Shown here: positions 22,841 to 33,190 of the stretch, one piece after another
How the letters are laid out: each line of letters opens with the position of its first letter
Position numbering within the stretch: the first letter of the stretch is position 1
Assembly (NCBI RefSeq): GCF_024679245.1
Contig: NW_027125104.1
Location: 62,001-126,000, forward strand
Reading direction: 5' to 3'
Origin: Pseudorasbora parva
Lineage: Eukaryota > Chordata > Actinopteri > Cypriniformes > Gobionidae
Length of the DNA stretch: 64,000 nucleotides
Notes under the pieces: generated by a model
The model's database searches: none
What the model saw: the letters and a program-made list of their open reading frames with translations, nothing else
What the model was told of the DNA's origin: nothing
Made by a program: the position numbers and the translations under genes

Positions 22841-24184
22841 ATGATGGCTGGTGTAGCTGGGTACTCAGTTCCAAGGGCGGGACTGAGAAATACTCTACGT
22901 TTCCAAATGAAGACGCCGGGGGTGGAGATGATGGAAAGAGATGTGTTTGCACGGGTAGTTCTTCTGGACAAGCTGAAGTTGAAAGTGGAAGAGGTGTACT
23001 GTCTACAGACCAACAGACAAGAGAAGTGTTTTGACCTAACTTTGAACACGGTGGAATTATACAAAGAGGTGTTGGAAAAGTTTGGGAAGTGTGACAAGGT
23101 GGGCTTGATGGGGAAATTCGAGGTGATAAGTCTGGACAGACCTAACTTCAGGGTCATCACTCTTCATATGTTTAACCCATACGTCACAGATGAAGCGTTG
23201 GTGGCTTTTTTGGGAAAATATGCTGAAGTTCTCACACCTGCAAGATACATAAAGGACAATGTGGGGTTATGGACTGGGAAAAGGCAGTTCCAAGTTCTCC
23301 TAAAATCGGATGAGGATGGGTTTGAGGGGGTCATGCACCCTCCTGCTTTTTTCAACATAGGAGCGGACAAGGGATATCTTTTCTATTCAAGACAGCCTCC
23401 TTTTTGTAGAAGGTGCAGACGGTATGGCCATAGTGATGGCAGGTGTGGAGAAGAAAGATGTTGGCGGTGTTCTAAGATGGGACACACAGCAAAAGAGTGC
23501 AGTATTCCTAAGTCATGTCACAGCTGTGGCTCATTAGGACATTTGATGAAGGAATGTAAGGAAGGGCGCAAGCTGAATCGAGGAGGAAGGAGAGTGGAGG
23601 AAACAGTGGCAGAGGAGAAGAACGGGGAGGAGGTCCAACAGGAGACAATGGAGCAAGAAATAAAAGAGAAGGTGGTGTTTGAGGTGGTAAAGGAGGGAGG
23701 AAGCGAGGCAGAAGCAGAGAAAGTGGAAGATGTGATGGATGCTTTCTTAGAAGCGTTAAATGGGGAACAGTTTAAGGTCACCGAGTTGTACACAGGGGAT
23801 GTGGAAGATGAGATGGAAGTGGAGAGACAAAGTGACCCGGATGGATCAAGAGGGGATGGAAGTCAGCGGATCAGGAAAGCCGAGAAGGAAAAGGCGAGAC
23901 CAGGCAAGAGGGTGAGAGCCGAGACGAGGCAGAGTTTGAGTTGTTCTGAGGATTCACTATCTACCGACAGTCAAGAGGGGCTCGAGATGGACAATGCTAG
24001 ACCCTTATTTCAGTTGTCACAGGGAAAGGGTGGTAGTGACAATGAAGAACCGAAGGATGATGGGGTTGGTCTCAGTGTGTCGCCCATATGCTGGTCAGAT
24101 CTGGTGGGGACTGAGACTGGGACCACAGGACCACTGGGACCACTGGAGGATCGAGGGATGGAAGGGACATTAAGGACTGAATAA
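22841..24184 (+). CDS. Retrotransposon ORF1 protein, zinc-knuckle RNA-binding (447 aa)
   Basis: The product is the nucleic-acid-binding protein of the retrotransposon, expected to coat element RNA and act as a chaperone during target-primed reverse transcription. Residues about 103-185 form a moderately hydrophobic domain containing FNPYVTDEALVAFLGKY, typical of Tx1-type ORF1 proteins and possibly RRM-like. Three CCHC knuckles (C-x2-C-x4-H-x4-C) follow at 189-202, 207-220 and 226-239. The C-terminal half is rich in Glu and Lys, probably disordered. The start is the first of two adjacent ATGs, which immediately follow the short leader. The frame ends in TAA at 24182-24184 and continues open, in the same frame, into ORF2. 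No frameshift or internal stop is seen. Confidence 0.93.
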   Translation: MMAGVAGYSVPRAGLRNTLRFQMKTPGVEMMERDVFARVVLLDKLKLKVEEVYCLQTNRQEKCFDLTLNTVELYKEVLEKFGKCDKVGLMGKFEVISLDRPNFRVITLHMFNPYVTDEALVAFLGKYAEVLTPARYIKDNVGLWTGKRQFQVLLKSDEDGFEGVMHPPAFFNIGADKGYLFYSRQPPFCRRCRRYGHSDGRCGEERCWRCSKMGHTAKECSIPKSCHSCGSLGHLMKECKEGRKLNRGGRRVEETVAEEKNGEEVQQETMEQEIKEKVVFEVVKEGGSEAEAEKVEDVMDAFLEALNGEQFKVTELYTGDVEDEMEVERQSDPDGSRGDGSQRIRKAEKEKARPGKRVRAETRQSLSCSEDSLSTDSQEGLEMDNARPLFQLSQGKGGSDNEEPKDDGVGLSVSPICWSDLVGTETGTTGPLGPLEDRGMEGTLRTE

Positions 24185-27100
24185 GTGGTGAGCAATGACG
24201 AATTGACTGTGGGGTCTATAAATGTAAGAGGTTTAAGAGACAATGTGAAGCGAAGAGCGGTTTTTTCTTTTTTGGAAAATTGCAGATGTGATATTCTTTT
24301 TTTGCAGGAGGTTCATTTGAAAAGTTCACAAGATGCAAGGAAATTTACAGAAGAATGGGGGAGGGGAGGAGCAGTATGGAGTGTGGGAGGGGTTTATTCC
24401 TCAGGAGTGGGGATCTTGTTTCGGGGTAAAGAGTTGGAAGTCAGAAGTTATTTTACGGTTTCACAAGGGAGAGTGATTGGGGCTGATGTAAGGTGGAGAG
24501 GGGGGGAATATAGATTACTCTCAGTTTATGCTCCACAAACAGTGGAAGAGAGGAAAGATATTTTTGAAATGTTGTTAACAGTCTGTGCAACAAATAAACA
24601 GATTATAATGGGAGGGGATTTTAATTTGCAGTTAGGAGACAAAGGGGATAGTAGTTTGATGGTGTTAGAAGGGGTTTTGCAGGGGCATGGGTTGGTGGAT
24701 GGGGGGCAGGGAGTGAATCCAAAAGTTTGTATGTCAACGTGGAGGAACTCGAGGGGGGTGGAAAAGAGGCTAGATTATGTGTTTTTTTCAAAAGGTTTGG
24801 TTTTGGAAGGAGGGGGAGTGAAGCCTGTGTTTTTTTCTGATCATGATTTGGTTTGGTTTGTAGTTAAGGGGCAAAATGTGAAGTTTGGTAAAGGGTACTG
24901 GAGAATGAATATAGAGATTTTGAGGGAAAGGCAGTTCTGTGAAGAGTATGTATGTTTTTTCAAGGGGTTAGAGGGGTTAAAGGTCATGTATGATGATGTG
25001 GTGGGGTGGTGGGAAATGGTTAAAAATCGTTCAAAGGAGTGGATTGTTAAGTACTGTAAGAGAAGAATGAGCAATTTTAGGAGGCAAGCAGGGAAGTTGC
25101 AGAGAGATTTAGAGTTGATATTTGAAGAGTATAATGTTGGGGGCACTTTTGACTGGGATAGGGTTAACTTGCTGAAGAGACAGATAAAGGGTTTGTATGA
25201 AGATCAAGCTAAACGGTTTTTGTTGAAAAGGAGACATGAGACAAGGGAGAATGGGGAGGCGTGTAATGCTGGGTTTTTTAGGTCAGTAAGGGATCAAAAA
25301 GAGAAGCAAATAATTGTTGAGTTAAAGGATAAGGAAGGGGAGATTCTGGGGAAAACCGAAGAGATAACTGAATATGTGGGTCAGTATTTTCAACAATTTT
25401 TCAGTAAAAGAGAGATAGTAAAGGAGAAAAGTGATTTTTTTGTTAATTTCCTGTCTAGCGTAGTCCCTGATGAGGTTGGGGCTGAGTTAAATTCTCCAAT
25501 AACATTGGAAGAGGTGGAAGGAGCATTGAGAAGGATGAGTAAAGGTAAGGTGCCAGGGATTGATGGCCTACCAGTTGAATTTTATGTTAGGTTTTTCAAT
25601 ATTTTAGGTCCTCATTTGATGGAGGTGGTGCGGGAAGTGTTAGAAAATAAAAGTATGAGTGGTTCAATGGCAACTGGAGTGATAACTCTTCTATATAAAA
25701 AAGGCGAAAGGTCGGACATAACAAATTATAGGCCGCTCACAATGCTTACAGTGGACTATAAGATTATAGCAAAGGTGTTGGCAGACAGATTGAGGAAAGC
25801 CCTTCCCCATGTGGTGCATGTTGATCAAACATGTGGAGTTGAGGGTCGCAGCATTAAGTGGAATCTTCAGCTGATCAGGGATGTTATAGCATGGGTGGAG
25901 GATAGGGAGTTACCATTGATGGTGGTTAGCTTAGATCAGGCTAAAGCCTTTGATAGGGTGAATAGATGGTTTCTGTTTAAGGTAATGGAGAGGATGGGTT
26001 TGGGTGAGGGATATATAGGGTGGATTAGAACGCTGTATACTGGGGCTAGGTGTTTGGTGCAGGTGAACGGGGCATTAGGACAGAGCTTTGATGTGTGGGA
26101 GGGAGTGAGACAGGGGTGTCCTCTCTCTCCTTTACTTTTTGTTCTCTATATGGAGCCATTGGCTCAGGCGATAAGGCGAGATGGCAGAATAAAAGGTCTG
26201 CGGGTACCAGGAGGTAAGGGGGCGGTAGTGAAACTATCGCAGTACGCAGATGATACTACACTACTGTTGGATTCAGACAAGTGTCTTGAGAGGGCATTGC
26301 ATTTGTTTGAGGAGTTTTCCTTAGCATCTGGGGCTAGTCTAAATATTTCAAAATCAGCTGTTAAGTTTTTTGGGAAGTTTAGGCAAAGACGGAATGGAAT
26401 TGGGGGGTTGCAGGTGTGTGAGGGGCCTTTAAAAATTTTGGGTATAAGATTTCAGAATGAAGGCTCAGCTACTCTGAATTGGGAAGAGCGCATTGTTTCG
26501 GTGCAGAAGAGGCTAGCAAGGTGGAAAGGGCGAAGATTGACATTGTGGGGGAAAGTTTTGGTACTGAAGATAGAGGTGTTGTCAGTGTTTCAGTACTTGG
26601 CTGTCATTTATCCTTTGCCGGCTAGTATGAGGAAGTCAGTAATAAGGTTAATATTTACGTTTGTCTGGGGAGGAAGATATGAATATGTAAAAAGAACTGA
26701 AATGTTTAATTCGATTAAGGAAGGAGGGCGGGATGTACCTCATGTTCCTTTAAAGCTTGATTGTTTTTTTGTGTCTTCAATCTTGGCCCAGTTAGCGGGG
26801 ACTGCTGAGCATCCGTCTTGGTTTTTTCTTAGGTTATTTTTTTCTTATCAAGCAAGGCACGTGATGAGGTGGTCCAATGAGGGTCCAAGGTCGGAAACGC
26901 AGCCGTGGCATTATAGGCATGCAGTTAAATGGATGAGTAAATATCCTGAGAGTAAGGAGATAACAGTGTGTTTGGACCAGAGGATGTTGTATGGAAAGGT
27001 AAGGGAGAGGGTGTCTAGTGTAGTTCGGGTGGGGGTCTCAAGGGAGGTGTGGTTGAATATTCAACCCAAAAATCTTGATAATGACTTAAAAGATCTTAAT

Positions 27101-27592
27101 TGGTTGTGTTTTTTGAGGCGTTTGCCCGTAAAAGAGATCATGTATAGGCACGGTATAGCAAAAGATGGAAAGTGCCCAAGGGAGGGGTGTTGGGAAGAAG
27201 AGACAATAAAACATACTTTTTGGGAGTGTGGGTTTGCACAGAGGGTGTGGGGGAGGGGAAAGAGGGTGTTAGGGGTGATCTCAGGAAATTTTAAGGTGTC
27301 GGGGGAGAATGTAATCGGTGGAATAAGAAGTAAGAAGGGGGAAGGGAAAGTGGCTTATATGCTGTGGTTAATAATAAGTTTGGTCAAAAAAGGACTTTGG
27401 GAGGAAAGACAGGGAATATGTAGGGGGAAAGGGAAAAGGTCAGAAGAAGGGGTAATACGGGGAGTGGAGTATGAAGTAAGGGCAAGGATTAGGTGGGATA
27501 TACAAAGATGGGGGAAACATGCAGCTAAAGAGAGGTGGAAAGGGTTGTTTGGGTTATATGATGACGAATGGAAAGAGAATGAGATGAGATAA
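24185..27592 (+). CDS. Retrotransposon ORF2: AP-endonuclease and reverse transcriptase (~1,135 aa)
   Basis: The product nicks the target DNA and copies element RNA from the nick. Residues below count from the GTG at 24185. The endonuclease domain (about 7-225) retains N13, E42 in LFLQEVH, D145 and N147 in GGDFN, D197 in RLDYV and the SDH motif at 218-220, all expected of an active APE fold. The reverse transcriptase (about 436-760) has GKVPGIDG at 454-461, motif A with D584 (SLDQAKAFD), RQGCPLSPLL and the catalytic YADD at 687-690. A C-terminal CCHC-type finger (C997, C1002, H1010, C1015) precedes the end. The first in-frame ATG is at 24569 (residue 129), inside the endonuclease, so a normal ATG start would destroy the domain. 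Translation by readthrough of the ORF1 TAA, or reinitiation at GTG, is inferred. Length fits L1/Tx1 ORF2. Confidence 0.93.
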   Translation: MVSNDELTVGSINVRGLRDNVKRRAVFSFLENCRCDILFLQEVHLKSSQDARKFTEEWGRGGAVWSVGGVYSSGVGILFRGKELEVRSYFTVSQGRVIGADVRWRGGEYRLLSVYAPQTVEERKDIFEMLLTVCATNKQIIMGGDFNLQLGDKGDSSLMVLEGVLQGHGLVDGGQGVNPKVCMSTWRNSRGVEKRLDYVFFSKGLVLEGGGVKPVFFSDHDLVWFVVKGQNVKFGKGYWRMNIEILRERQFCEEYVCFFKGLEGLKVMYDDVVGWWEMVKNRSKEWIVKYCKRRMSNFRRQAGKLQRDLELIFEEYNVGGTFDWDRVNLLKRQIKGLYEDQAKRFLLKRRHETRENGEACNAGFFRSVRDQKEKQIIVELKDKEGEILGKTEEITEYVGQYFQQFFSKREIVKEKSDFFVNFLSSVVPDEVGAELNSPITLEEVEGALRRMSKGKVPGIDGLPVEFYVRFFNILGPHLMEVVREVLENKSMSGSMATGVITLLYKKGERSDITNYRPLTMLTVDYKIIAKVLADRLRKALPHVVHVDQTCGVEGRSIKWNLQLIRDVIAWVEDRELPLMVVSLDQAKAFDRVNRWFLFKVMERMGLGEGYIGWIRTLYTGARCLVQVNGALGQSFDVWEGVRQGCPLSPLLFVLYMEPLAQAIRRDGRIKGLRVPGGKGAVVKLSQYADDTTLLLDSDKCLERALHLFEEFSLASGASLNISKSAVKFFGKFRQRRNGIGGLQVCEGPLKILGIRFQNEGSATLNWEERIVSVQKRLARWKGRRLTLWGKVLVLKIEVLSVFQYLAVIYPLPASMRKSVIRLIFTFVWGGRYEYVKRTEMFNSIKEGGRDVPHVPLKLDCFFVSSILAQLAGTAEHPSWFFLRLFFSYQARHVMRWSNEGPRSETQPWHYRHAVKWMSKYPESKEITVCLDQRMLYGKVRERVSSVVRVGVSREVWLNIQPKNLDNDLKDLNWLCFLRRLPVKEIMYRHGIAKDGKCPREGCWEEETIKHTFWECGFAQRVWGRGKRVLGVISGNFKVSGENVIGGIRSKKGEGKVAYMLWLIISLVKKGLWEERQGICRGKGKRSEEGVIRGVEYEVRARIRWDIQRWGKHAAKERWKGLFGLYDDEWKENEMR

Positions 27593-27621
27593 TATGTGTA
27601 TGTAATTTTGAGTTGTATGTG

Positions 27622-27622
27622 A

Positions 27623-27627
<5 letters not shown>
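27622..27627 (+). promoter_or_regulatory. AATAAA polyadenylation hexamer at the element's 3' end
   Basis: AATAAA overlaps the start of the A tail (27625-27660), 29 bp after the ORF2 stop. Because it overlaps the tail, it may be partly a by-product of the tail itself. Confidence 0.45.

Positions 27628-27660
<33 letters not shown>
27625..27660 (+). other. Retrotransposon poly(A) tail (36 A)
   Basis: An uninterrupted run of 36 A joins directly to U2 nt 39. The last A could equally be U2 A38. A long pure tail suggests a recent insertion. Confidence 0.95.
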
Positions 27661-27664
<4 letters not shown>

Positions 27665-27810
27665 TTCTTATCAGTTTAATATCTGATACGTCCCCTATCC
27701 GGGGACTGCATATTAAATTGATTTTTGGCACATGGAGCCGGAACCGGGGCTTGCTCCGTCCACTCCACGCATCGACCTGGTATTGCAGTGCCTCCAGGAA
27801 CGGTGTGCTT
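27661..27810 (+). pseudogene. U2 snRNA 3' fragment (nt 39-188), downstream of the retrotransposon
   Basis: The sequence resumes at TCTGTTCTTATCAG and matches consensus U2 through stem-loop IV to nt 188, with the Sm site intact. It has no promoter of its own. Confidence 0.97.
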
Positions 27811-27833
27811 CCCCTTTTTGGGGACTGCGAATT

Positions 27834-27850
27834 GTTGTGACTAATAGAAG
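27834..27850 (+). terminator. 3' box of the split U2 gene
   Basis: The same GTTGTGACTAATAGAAG lies at the usual offset from the U2 3' end, now about 5.05 kb from the U2 start. Confidence 0.55.
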
Positions 27851-28281
27851 AACCAACAACACCACTGGAATTTTGTCAGAGAATACAGAAATACGCAGGA
27901 AGCGCATACAGAATGACGATGAGGTGACCGTTGACGATGACCGTGCCACAGAGAAAGCAGCAAGCTGCGGTCATATGAGCATAGGGAAAAAAGAAGAACA
28001 AAAGCGTCGGTTGCCGGCCGGCTGACTCATCACCGTCACAGCACGTTTTTTGATGTCCCTCTTATTTGAGAGTCTTTACCAACGAGCTGATGAGTCGAAT
28101 CAGGGGTTTGTGTTGGATGGATTAGGGACACCTGATTCAAATCAAGGTCAGGCACGCACGCACGCAGCAGTCAAGCAATGGAAGGTGCCCCGTCCTTCCT
28201 TTTCTTGGGGGAGGGGAAGGTCACCGTGTTTGAGGATGGCGAAGGGGGATAGGGCGCCTCTGCCTGGAGGCCAGGCAACTC

Positions 28282-28445
28282 ATACTTACCTGGCAGGGGA
28301 GACACCATGATCAGGAAGGTGGTTCACCCAGGGCGAGGCTCGGCCATTGCACTCCGGTTGTGCTGACCCCTGCGAATTCCCCAAATGTGGGAATCTCGAC
28401 TGCATAATTTATGGTAGTGGGGGACTGCGTTCGCGCTCTCCCCTG
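28282..28445 (+). ncRNA. U1 snRNA, unit 13
   Basis: Consensus copy downstream of the split U2; its own promoter is untouched. Confidence 0.97.
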
Positions 28446-29478
28446 TACACACTGGTTAAAAGCAGATAGCGTGGAGGGAAAAAGCGTGCGGTTCTTGACG
28501 CTTGTGGCGCCGCCCACTGCCCCAAAGGGTGAAGTTGCACCAGTTTTGTTATGTTTCTGTCTCTTTCTGCTGTGTCAGCCAGTGACCCGGAGAGTTCAGA
28601 GAACTGAACTGCGTCTGTTTTCATCGAGGTTGTCGAAACCTGCGACCGGTTTGCCGAATGTGGTTTTTCCCACAAACTTTGATATTCAACGGACGAGTTG
28701 ATTGACAGCAGTGGTCCCAAAGGCAAAGTTGTTCGGATGGAGGTTTTCTGTCGTATGGCACGACTGTCTCGTGCGCGTGCTGTGAAAAAGCACGCGACAT
28801 ACGTTCGCCTATAGCCGCTCTCATGTTGTTGCTTTTTCATTTTAAAGCGCCACTAGGTGGCCATTCACCGCGTCCTTTCTCGCCTGACCCCAGACTGAGC
28901 CCGTGCACGGGTGTACCGGCTTGGGTGAAATTGTCTCGTTCCGTCCAAGAGCTATAGCCGTTCTAGCAGACCCCGCCTCGCCCAGCCCGTAGGTTTCGGC
29001 CTGCCGCCGCCAAGCTGAATCGAAATTCCCACTTTTTTTCCGATCTGGACGGACAGTCAGACTCCAGAGAATCTTTCTGCACTGGTTTGGGCCAGATCGG
29101 GCAAAAGACCTAGGACTAGTGTGCAAAAGTAGGTTTTTCACAAAATCCCAAATACCCGAAAATTTCGCCAGCGCAACCTTCGAATCCGAGGCATGCGTCT
29201 CGCTCGGCTCGAGCCAAGGATTCCGATGATATAAGACACTTGGTTCTGCGGCGTGCGGTTTGGGAGCTACGAGCCATTTCGTACTTTCGGTGGCTGTAGC
29301 GCCACCGCCGGGCCCATCGGGGGGCCAGCCTTGGTGATGTTGTAGAGCGAGTGGCTAGTACCATCCCTCAAAGTTTCAGGTCTCTACGACGTACGGCCTT
29401 TGCCAACCCTCCCCCCCCTCACCGCTTCCCAGATGGGCGTCGCCTTTGCCGGCTCCCCTGCCGCTGCGTCATTGTGTC

Positions 29479-29666
29479 ATCGCTTCTCGGCCTTTTGGCT
29501 AAGATCAAGTGTAGTATCTGTTCTTATCAGTTTAATATCTGATACGTCCCCTATCCGGGGACTGCATATTAAATTGATTTTTGGCACATGGAGCCGGAAC
29601 CGGGGCTTGCTCCGTCCACTCCACGCATCGACCTGGTATTGCAGTGCCTCCAGGAACGGTGTGCTT
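29479..29666 (+). ncRNA. U2 snRNA, unit 14
   Basis: Consensus gene and PSE. The unit has the CA spacer variant at 28757-28765, which is not seen upstream of the retrotransposon. Confidence 0.97.
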
Positions 29667-30137
29667 CCCCTTTTTGGGGACTGCGAATTGTTGTGACTAA
29701 TAGAAGAACCAACAACACCACTGGAATTTTGTCAGAGAATACAGAAATACGCAGGAAGCGCATACAGAATGACGATGAGGTGACCGTTGACGATGACCGT
29801 GCCACAGAGAAAGCAGCAAGCTGCGGTCATATGAGCATAGGGAAAAAAGAAGAACAAAAGCGTCGGTTGCCGGCCGGCTGACTCATCACCGTCACAGCAC
29901 GTTTTTTGATGTCCCTCTTATTTGAGAGTCTTTACCAACGAGCTGATGAGTCGAATCAGGGGTTTGTGTTGGATGGATTAGGGACACCTGATTCAAATCA
30001 AGGTCAGGCACGCACGCACGCAGCAGTCAAGCAATGGAAGGTGCCCCGTCCTTCCTTTTCTTGGGGGAGGGGAAGGTCACCGTGTTTGAGGATGGCGAAG
30101 GGGGATAGGGCGCCTCTGCCTGGAGGCCAGGCAACTC

Positions 30138-30301
30138 ATACTTACCTGGCAGGGGAGACACCATGATCAGGAAGGTGGTTCACCCAGGGCGAGGCTCGGC
30201 CATTGCACTCCGGTTGTGCTGACCCCTGCGAATTCCCCAAATGTGGGAATCTCGACTGCATAATTTATGGTAGTGGGGGACTGCGTTCGCGCTCTCCCCT
30301 G
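30138..30301 (+). ncRNA. U1 snRNA, unit 14
   Basis: Consensus copy. Confidence 0.97.
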
Positions 30302-31334
30302 TACACACTGGTTAAAAGCAGATAGCGTGGAGGGAAAAAGCGTGCGGTTCTTGACGCTTGTGGCGCCGCCCACTGCCCCAAAGGGTGAAGTTGCACCAGT
30401 TTTGTTATGTTTCTGTCTCTTTCTGCTGTGTCAGCCAGTGACCCGGAGAGTTCAGAGAACTGAACTGCGTCTGTTTTCATCGAGGTTGTCGAAACCTGCG
30501 ACCGGTTTGCCGAATGTGGTTTTTCCCACAAACTTTGATATTCAACGGACGAGTTGATTGACAGCAGTGGTCCCAAAGGCAAAGTTGTTCGGATGGAGGT
30601 TTTCTGTCGTATGGCACGACTGTCTCGTGCGCGTGCTGTGAAAAAGCACGCGACATACGTTCGCCTATAGCCGCTCTCATGTTGTTGCTTTTTCATTTTA
30701 AAGCGCCACTAGGTGGCCATTCACCGCGTCCTTTCTCGCCTGACCCCAGACTGAGCCCGTGCACGGGTGTACCGGCTTGGGTGAAATTGTCTCGTTCCGT
30801 CCAAGAGCTATAGCCGTTCTAGCAGACCCCGCCTCGCCCAGCCCGTAGGTTTCGGCCTGCCGCCGCCAAGCTGAATCGAAATTCCCACTTTTTTTCCGAT
30901 CTGGACGGACAGTCAGACTCCAGAGAATCTTTCTGCACTGGTTTGGGCCAGATCGGGCAAAAGACCTAGGACTAGTGTGCAAAAGTAGGTTTTTCACAAA
31001 ATCCCAAATACCCGAAAATTTCGCCAGCGCAACCTTCGAATCCGAGGCATGCGTCTCGCTCGGCTCGAGCCAAGGATTCCGATGATATAAGACACTTGGT
31101 TCTGCGGCGTGCGGTTTGGGAGCTACGAGCCATTTCGTACTTTCGGTGGCTGTAGCGCCACCGCCGGGCCCATCGGGGGGCCAGCCTTGGTGATGTTGTA
31201 GAGCGAGTGGCTAGTACCATCCCTCAAAGTTTCAGGTCTCTACGACGTACGGCCTTTGCCAACCCTCCCCCCCCTCACCGCTTCCCAGATGGGCGTCGCC
31301 TTTGCCGGCTCCCCTGCCGCTGCGTCATTGTGTC

Positions 31335-31522
31335 ATCGCTTCTCGGCCTTTTGGCTAAGATCAAGTGTAGTATCTGTTCTTATCAGTTTAATATCTGATA
31401 CGTCCCCTATCCGGGGACTGCATATTAAATTGATTTTTGGCACATGGAGCCGGAACCGGGGCTTGCTCCGTCCACTCCACGCATCGACCTGGTATTGCAG
31501 TGCCTCCAGGAACGGTGTGCTT
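31335..31522 (+). ncRNA. U2 snRNA, unit 15
   Basis: Consensus gene and PSE. Confidence 0.97.
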
Positions 31523-31993
31523 CCCCTTTTTGGGGACTGCGAATTGTTGTGACTAATAGAAGAACCAACAACACCACTGGAATTTTGTCAGAGAATACAG
31601 AAATACGCAGGAAGCGCATACAGAATGACGATGAGGTGACCGTTGACGATGACCGTGCCACAGAGAAAGCAGCAAGCTGCGGTCATATGAGCATAGGGAA
31701 AAAAGAAGAACAAAAGCGTCGGTTGCCGGCCGGCTGACTCATCACCGTCACAGCACGTTTTTTGATGTCCCTCTTATTTGAGAGTCTTTACCAACGAGCT
31801 GATGAGTCGAATCAGGGGTTTGTGTTGGATGGATTAGGGACACCTGATTCAAATCAAGGTCAGGCACGCACGCACGCAGCAGTCAAGCAATGGAAGGTGC
31901 CCCGTCCTTCCTTTTCTTGGGGGAGGGGAAGGTCACCGTGTTTGAGGATGGCGAAGGGGGATAGGGCGCCTCTGCCTGGAGGCCAGGCAACTC

Positions 31994-32157
31994 ATACTTA
32001 CCTGGCAGGGGAGACACCATGATCAGGAAGGTGGTTCACCCAGGGCGAGGCTCGGCCATTGCACTCCGGTTGTGCTGACCCCTGCGAATTCCCCAAATGT
32101 GGGAATCTCGACTGCATAATTTATGGTAGTGGGGGACTGCGTTCGCGCTCTCCCCTG
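31994..32157 (+). ncRNA. U1 snRNA, unit 15
   Basis: Consensus gene body. The trailing spacer has GTGCCG for GCGCCG near 32220, shared with units 18 and 20. Confidence 0.97.
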
Positions 32158-33190
32158 TACACACTGGTTAAAAGCAGATAGCGTGGAGGGAAAAAGCGTG
32201 CGGTTCTTGACGCTTGTGGTGCCGCCCACTGCCCCAAAGGGTGAAGTTGCACCAGTTTTGTTATGTTTCTGTCTCTTTCTGCTGTGTCAGCCAGTGACCC
32301 GGAGAGTTCAGAGAACTGAACTGCGTCTGTTTTCATCGAGGTTGTCGAAACCTGCGACCGGTTTGCCGAATGTGGTTTTTCCCACAAACTTTGATATTCA
32401 ACGGACGAGTTGATTGACAGCAGTGGTCCCAAAGGCAAAGTTGTTCGGATGGAGGTTTTCTGTCGTATGGTACGACTGTCTCGTGCGCGTGCTGTGAAAA
32501 AGCACGCGACATACGTTCGCCTATAGCCGCTCTCATGTTGTTGCTTTTTCATTTTAAAGCGCCACTAGGTGGCCATTCACCGCGTCCTTTCTCGCCTGAC
32601 CCCAGACTGAGCCCGTGCACGGGTGTACCGGCTTGGGTGAAATTGTCTCGTTCCGTCCAAGAGCTATAGCCGTTCTAGCAGACCCCGCCTCGCCCAGCCC
32701 GTAGGTTTCGGCCTGCCGCCGCCAAGCTGAATCGAAATTCCCACTTTTTTTCCGATCTGGACGGACAGTCAGACTCCAGAGAATCTTTCTGCACTGGTTT
32801 GGGCCAGATCGGGCAAAAGACCTAGGACTAGTGTGCAAAAGTAGGTTTTTCACAAAATCCCAAATACCCGAAAATTTCGCCAGCGCAACCTTCGAATCCG
32901 AGGCATGCGTCTCGCTCGGCTCGAGCCAAGGATTCCGATGATATAAGACACTTGGTTCTGCGGCGTGCGGTTTGGGAGCTACGAGCCATTTCGTACTTTC
33001 GGTGGCTGTAGCGCCACCGCCGGGCCCATCGGGGGGCCAGCCTTGGTGATGTTGTAGAGCGAGTGGCTAGTACCATCCCTCAAAGTTTCAGGTCTCTACG
33101 ACGTACGGCCTTTGCCAACCCTCCCCCCCCTCCCCGCTTCCCAGATGGGCGTCGCCTTTGCCGGCTCCCCTGCCGCTGCGTCATTGTGTC

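Larger units (their letters stand above)
22813..27660 (+). mobile_element. Keno-like non-LTR retrotransposon (Tx1/L1 group) inserted in U2
   Basis: This 4,848-bp element has a 28-bp 5' leader, ORF1 with three CCHC knuckles, ORF2 with an AP-type endonuclease and a reverse transcriptase, a 32-bp 3' UTR and a tail of 36 A. It is inserted in the sense direction in U2 between nt 32 and 39. There is no target-site duplication; instead 5-6 bp of target are lost. Keno elements are APE-type members of the Tx1 lineage of L1 known for insertion into fish U2 genes, which matches the domain order and the target. The other known U2-targeting lineage, Utopia, uses a restriction-like endonuclease and is excluded by the APE domain. 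Both ORFs are open except for the TAA between them, so the copy may be young. The family name rests on domains and target, not on a database match. Confidence 0.92.

Noticed and set aside
22807..23160. Reverse-strand open frame across the element's 5' end
   Set aside because: It is antisense to ORF1, crosses the U2 junction and has no recognisable domain.
22813..27660. Utopia (restriction-like endonuclease, U2-targeting) as the element's identity
   Set aside because: ORF2 begins with an AP-type endonuclease (N13, E42, GDFN, SDH) and ORF1 is a zinc-knuckle protein, which is the Tx1/L1 plan, not the R2-type plan.
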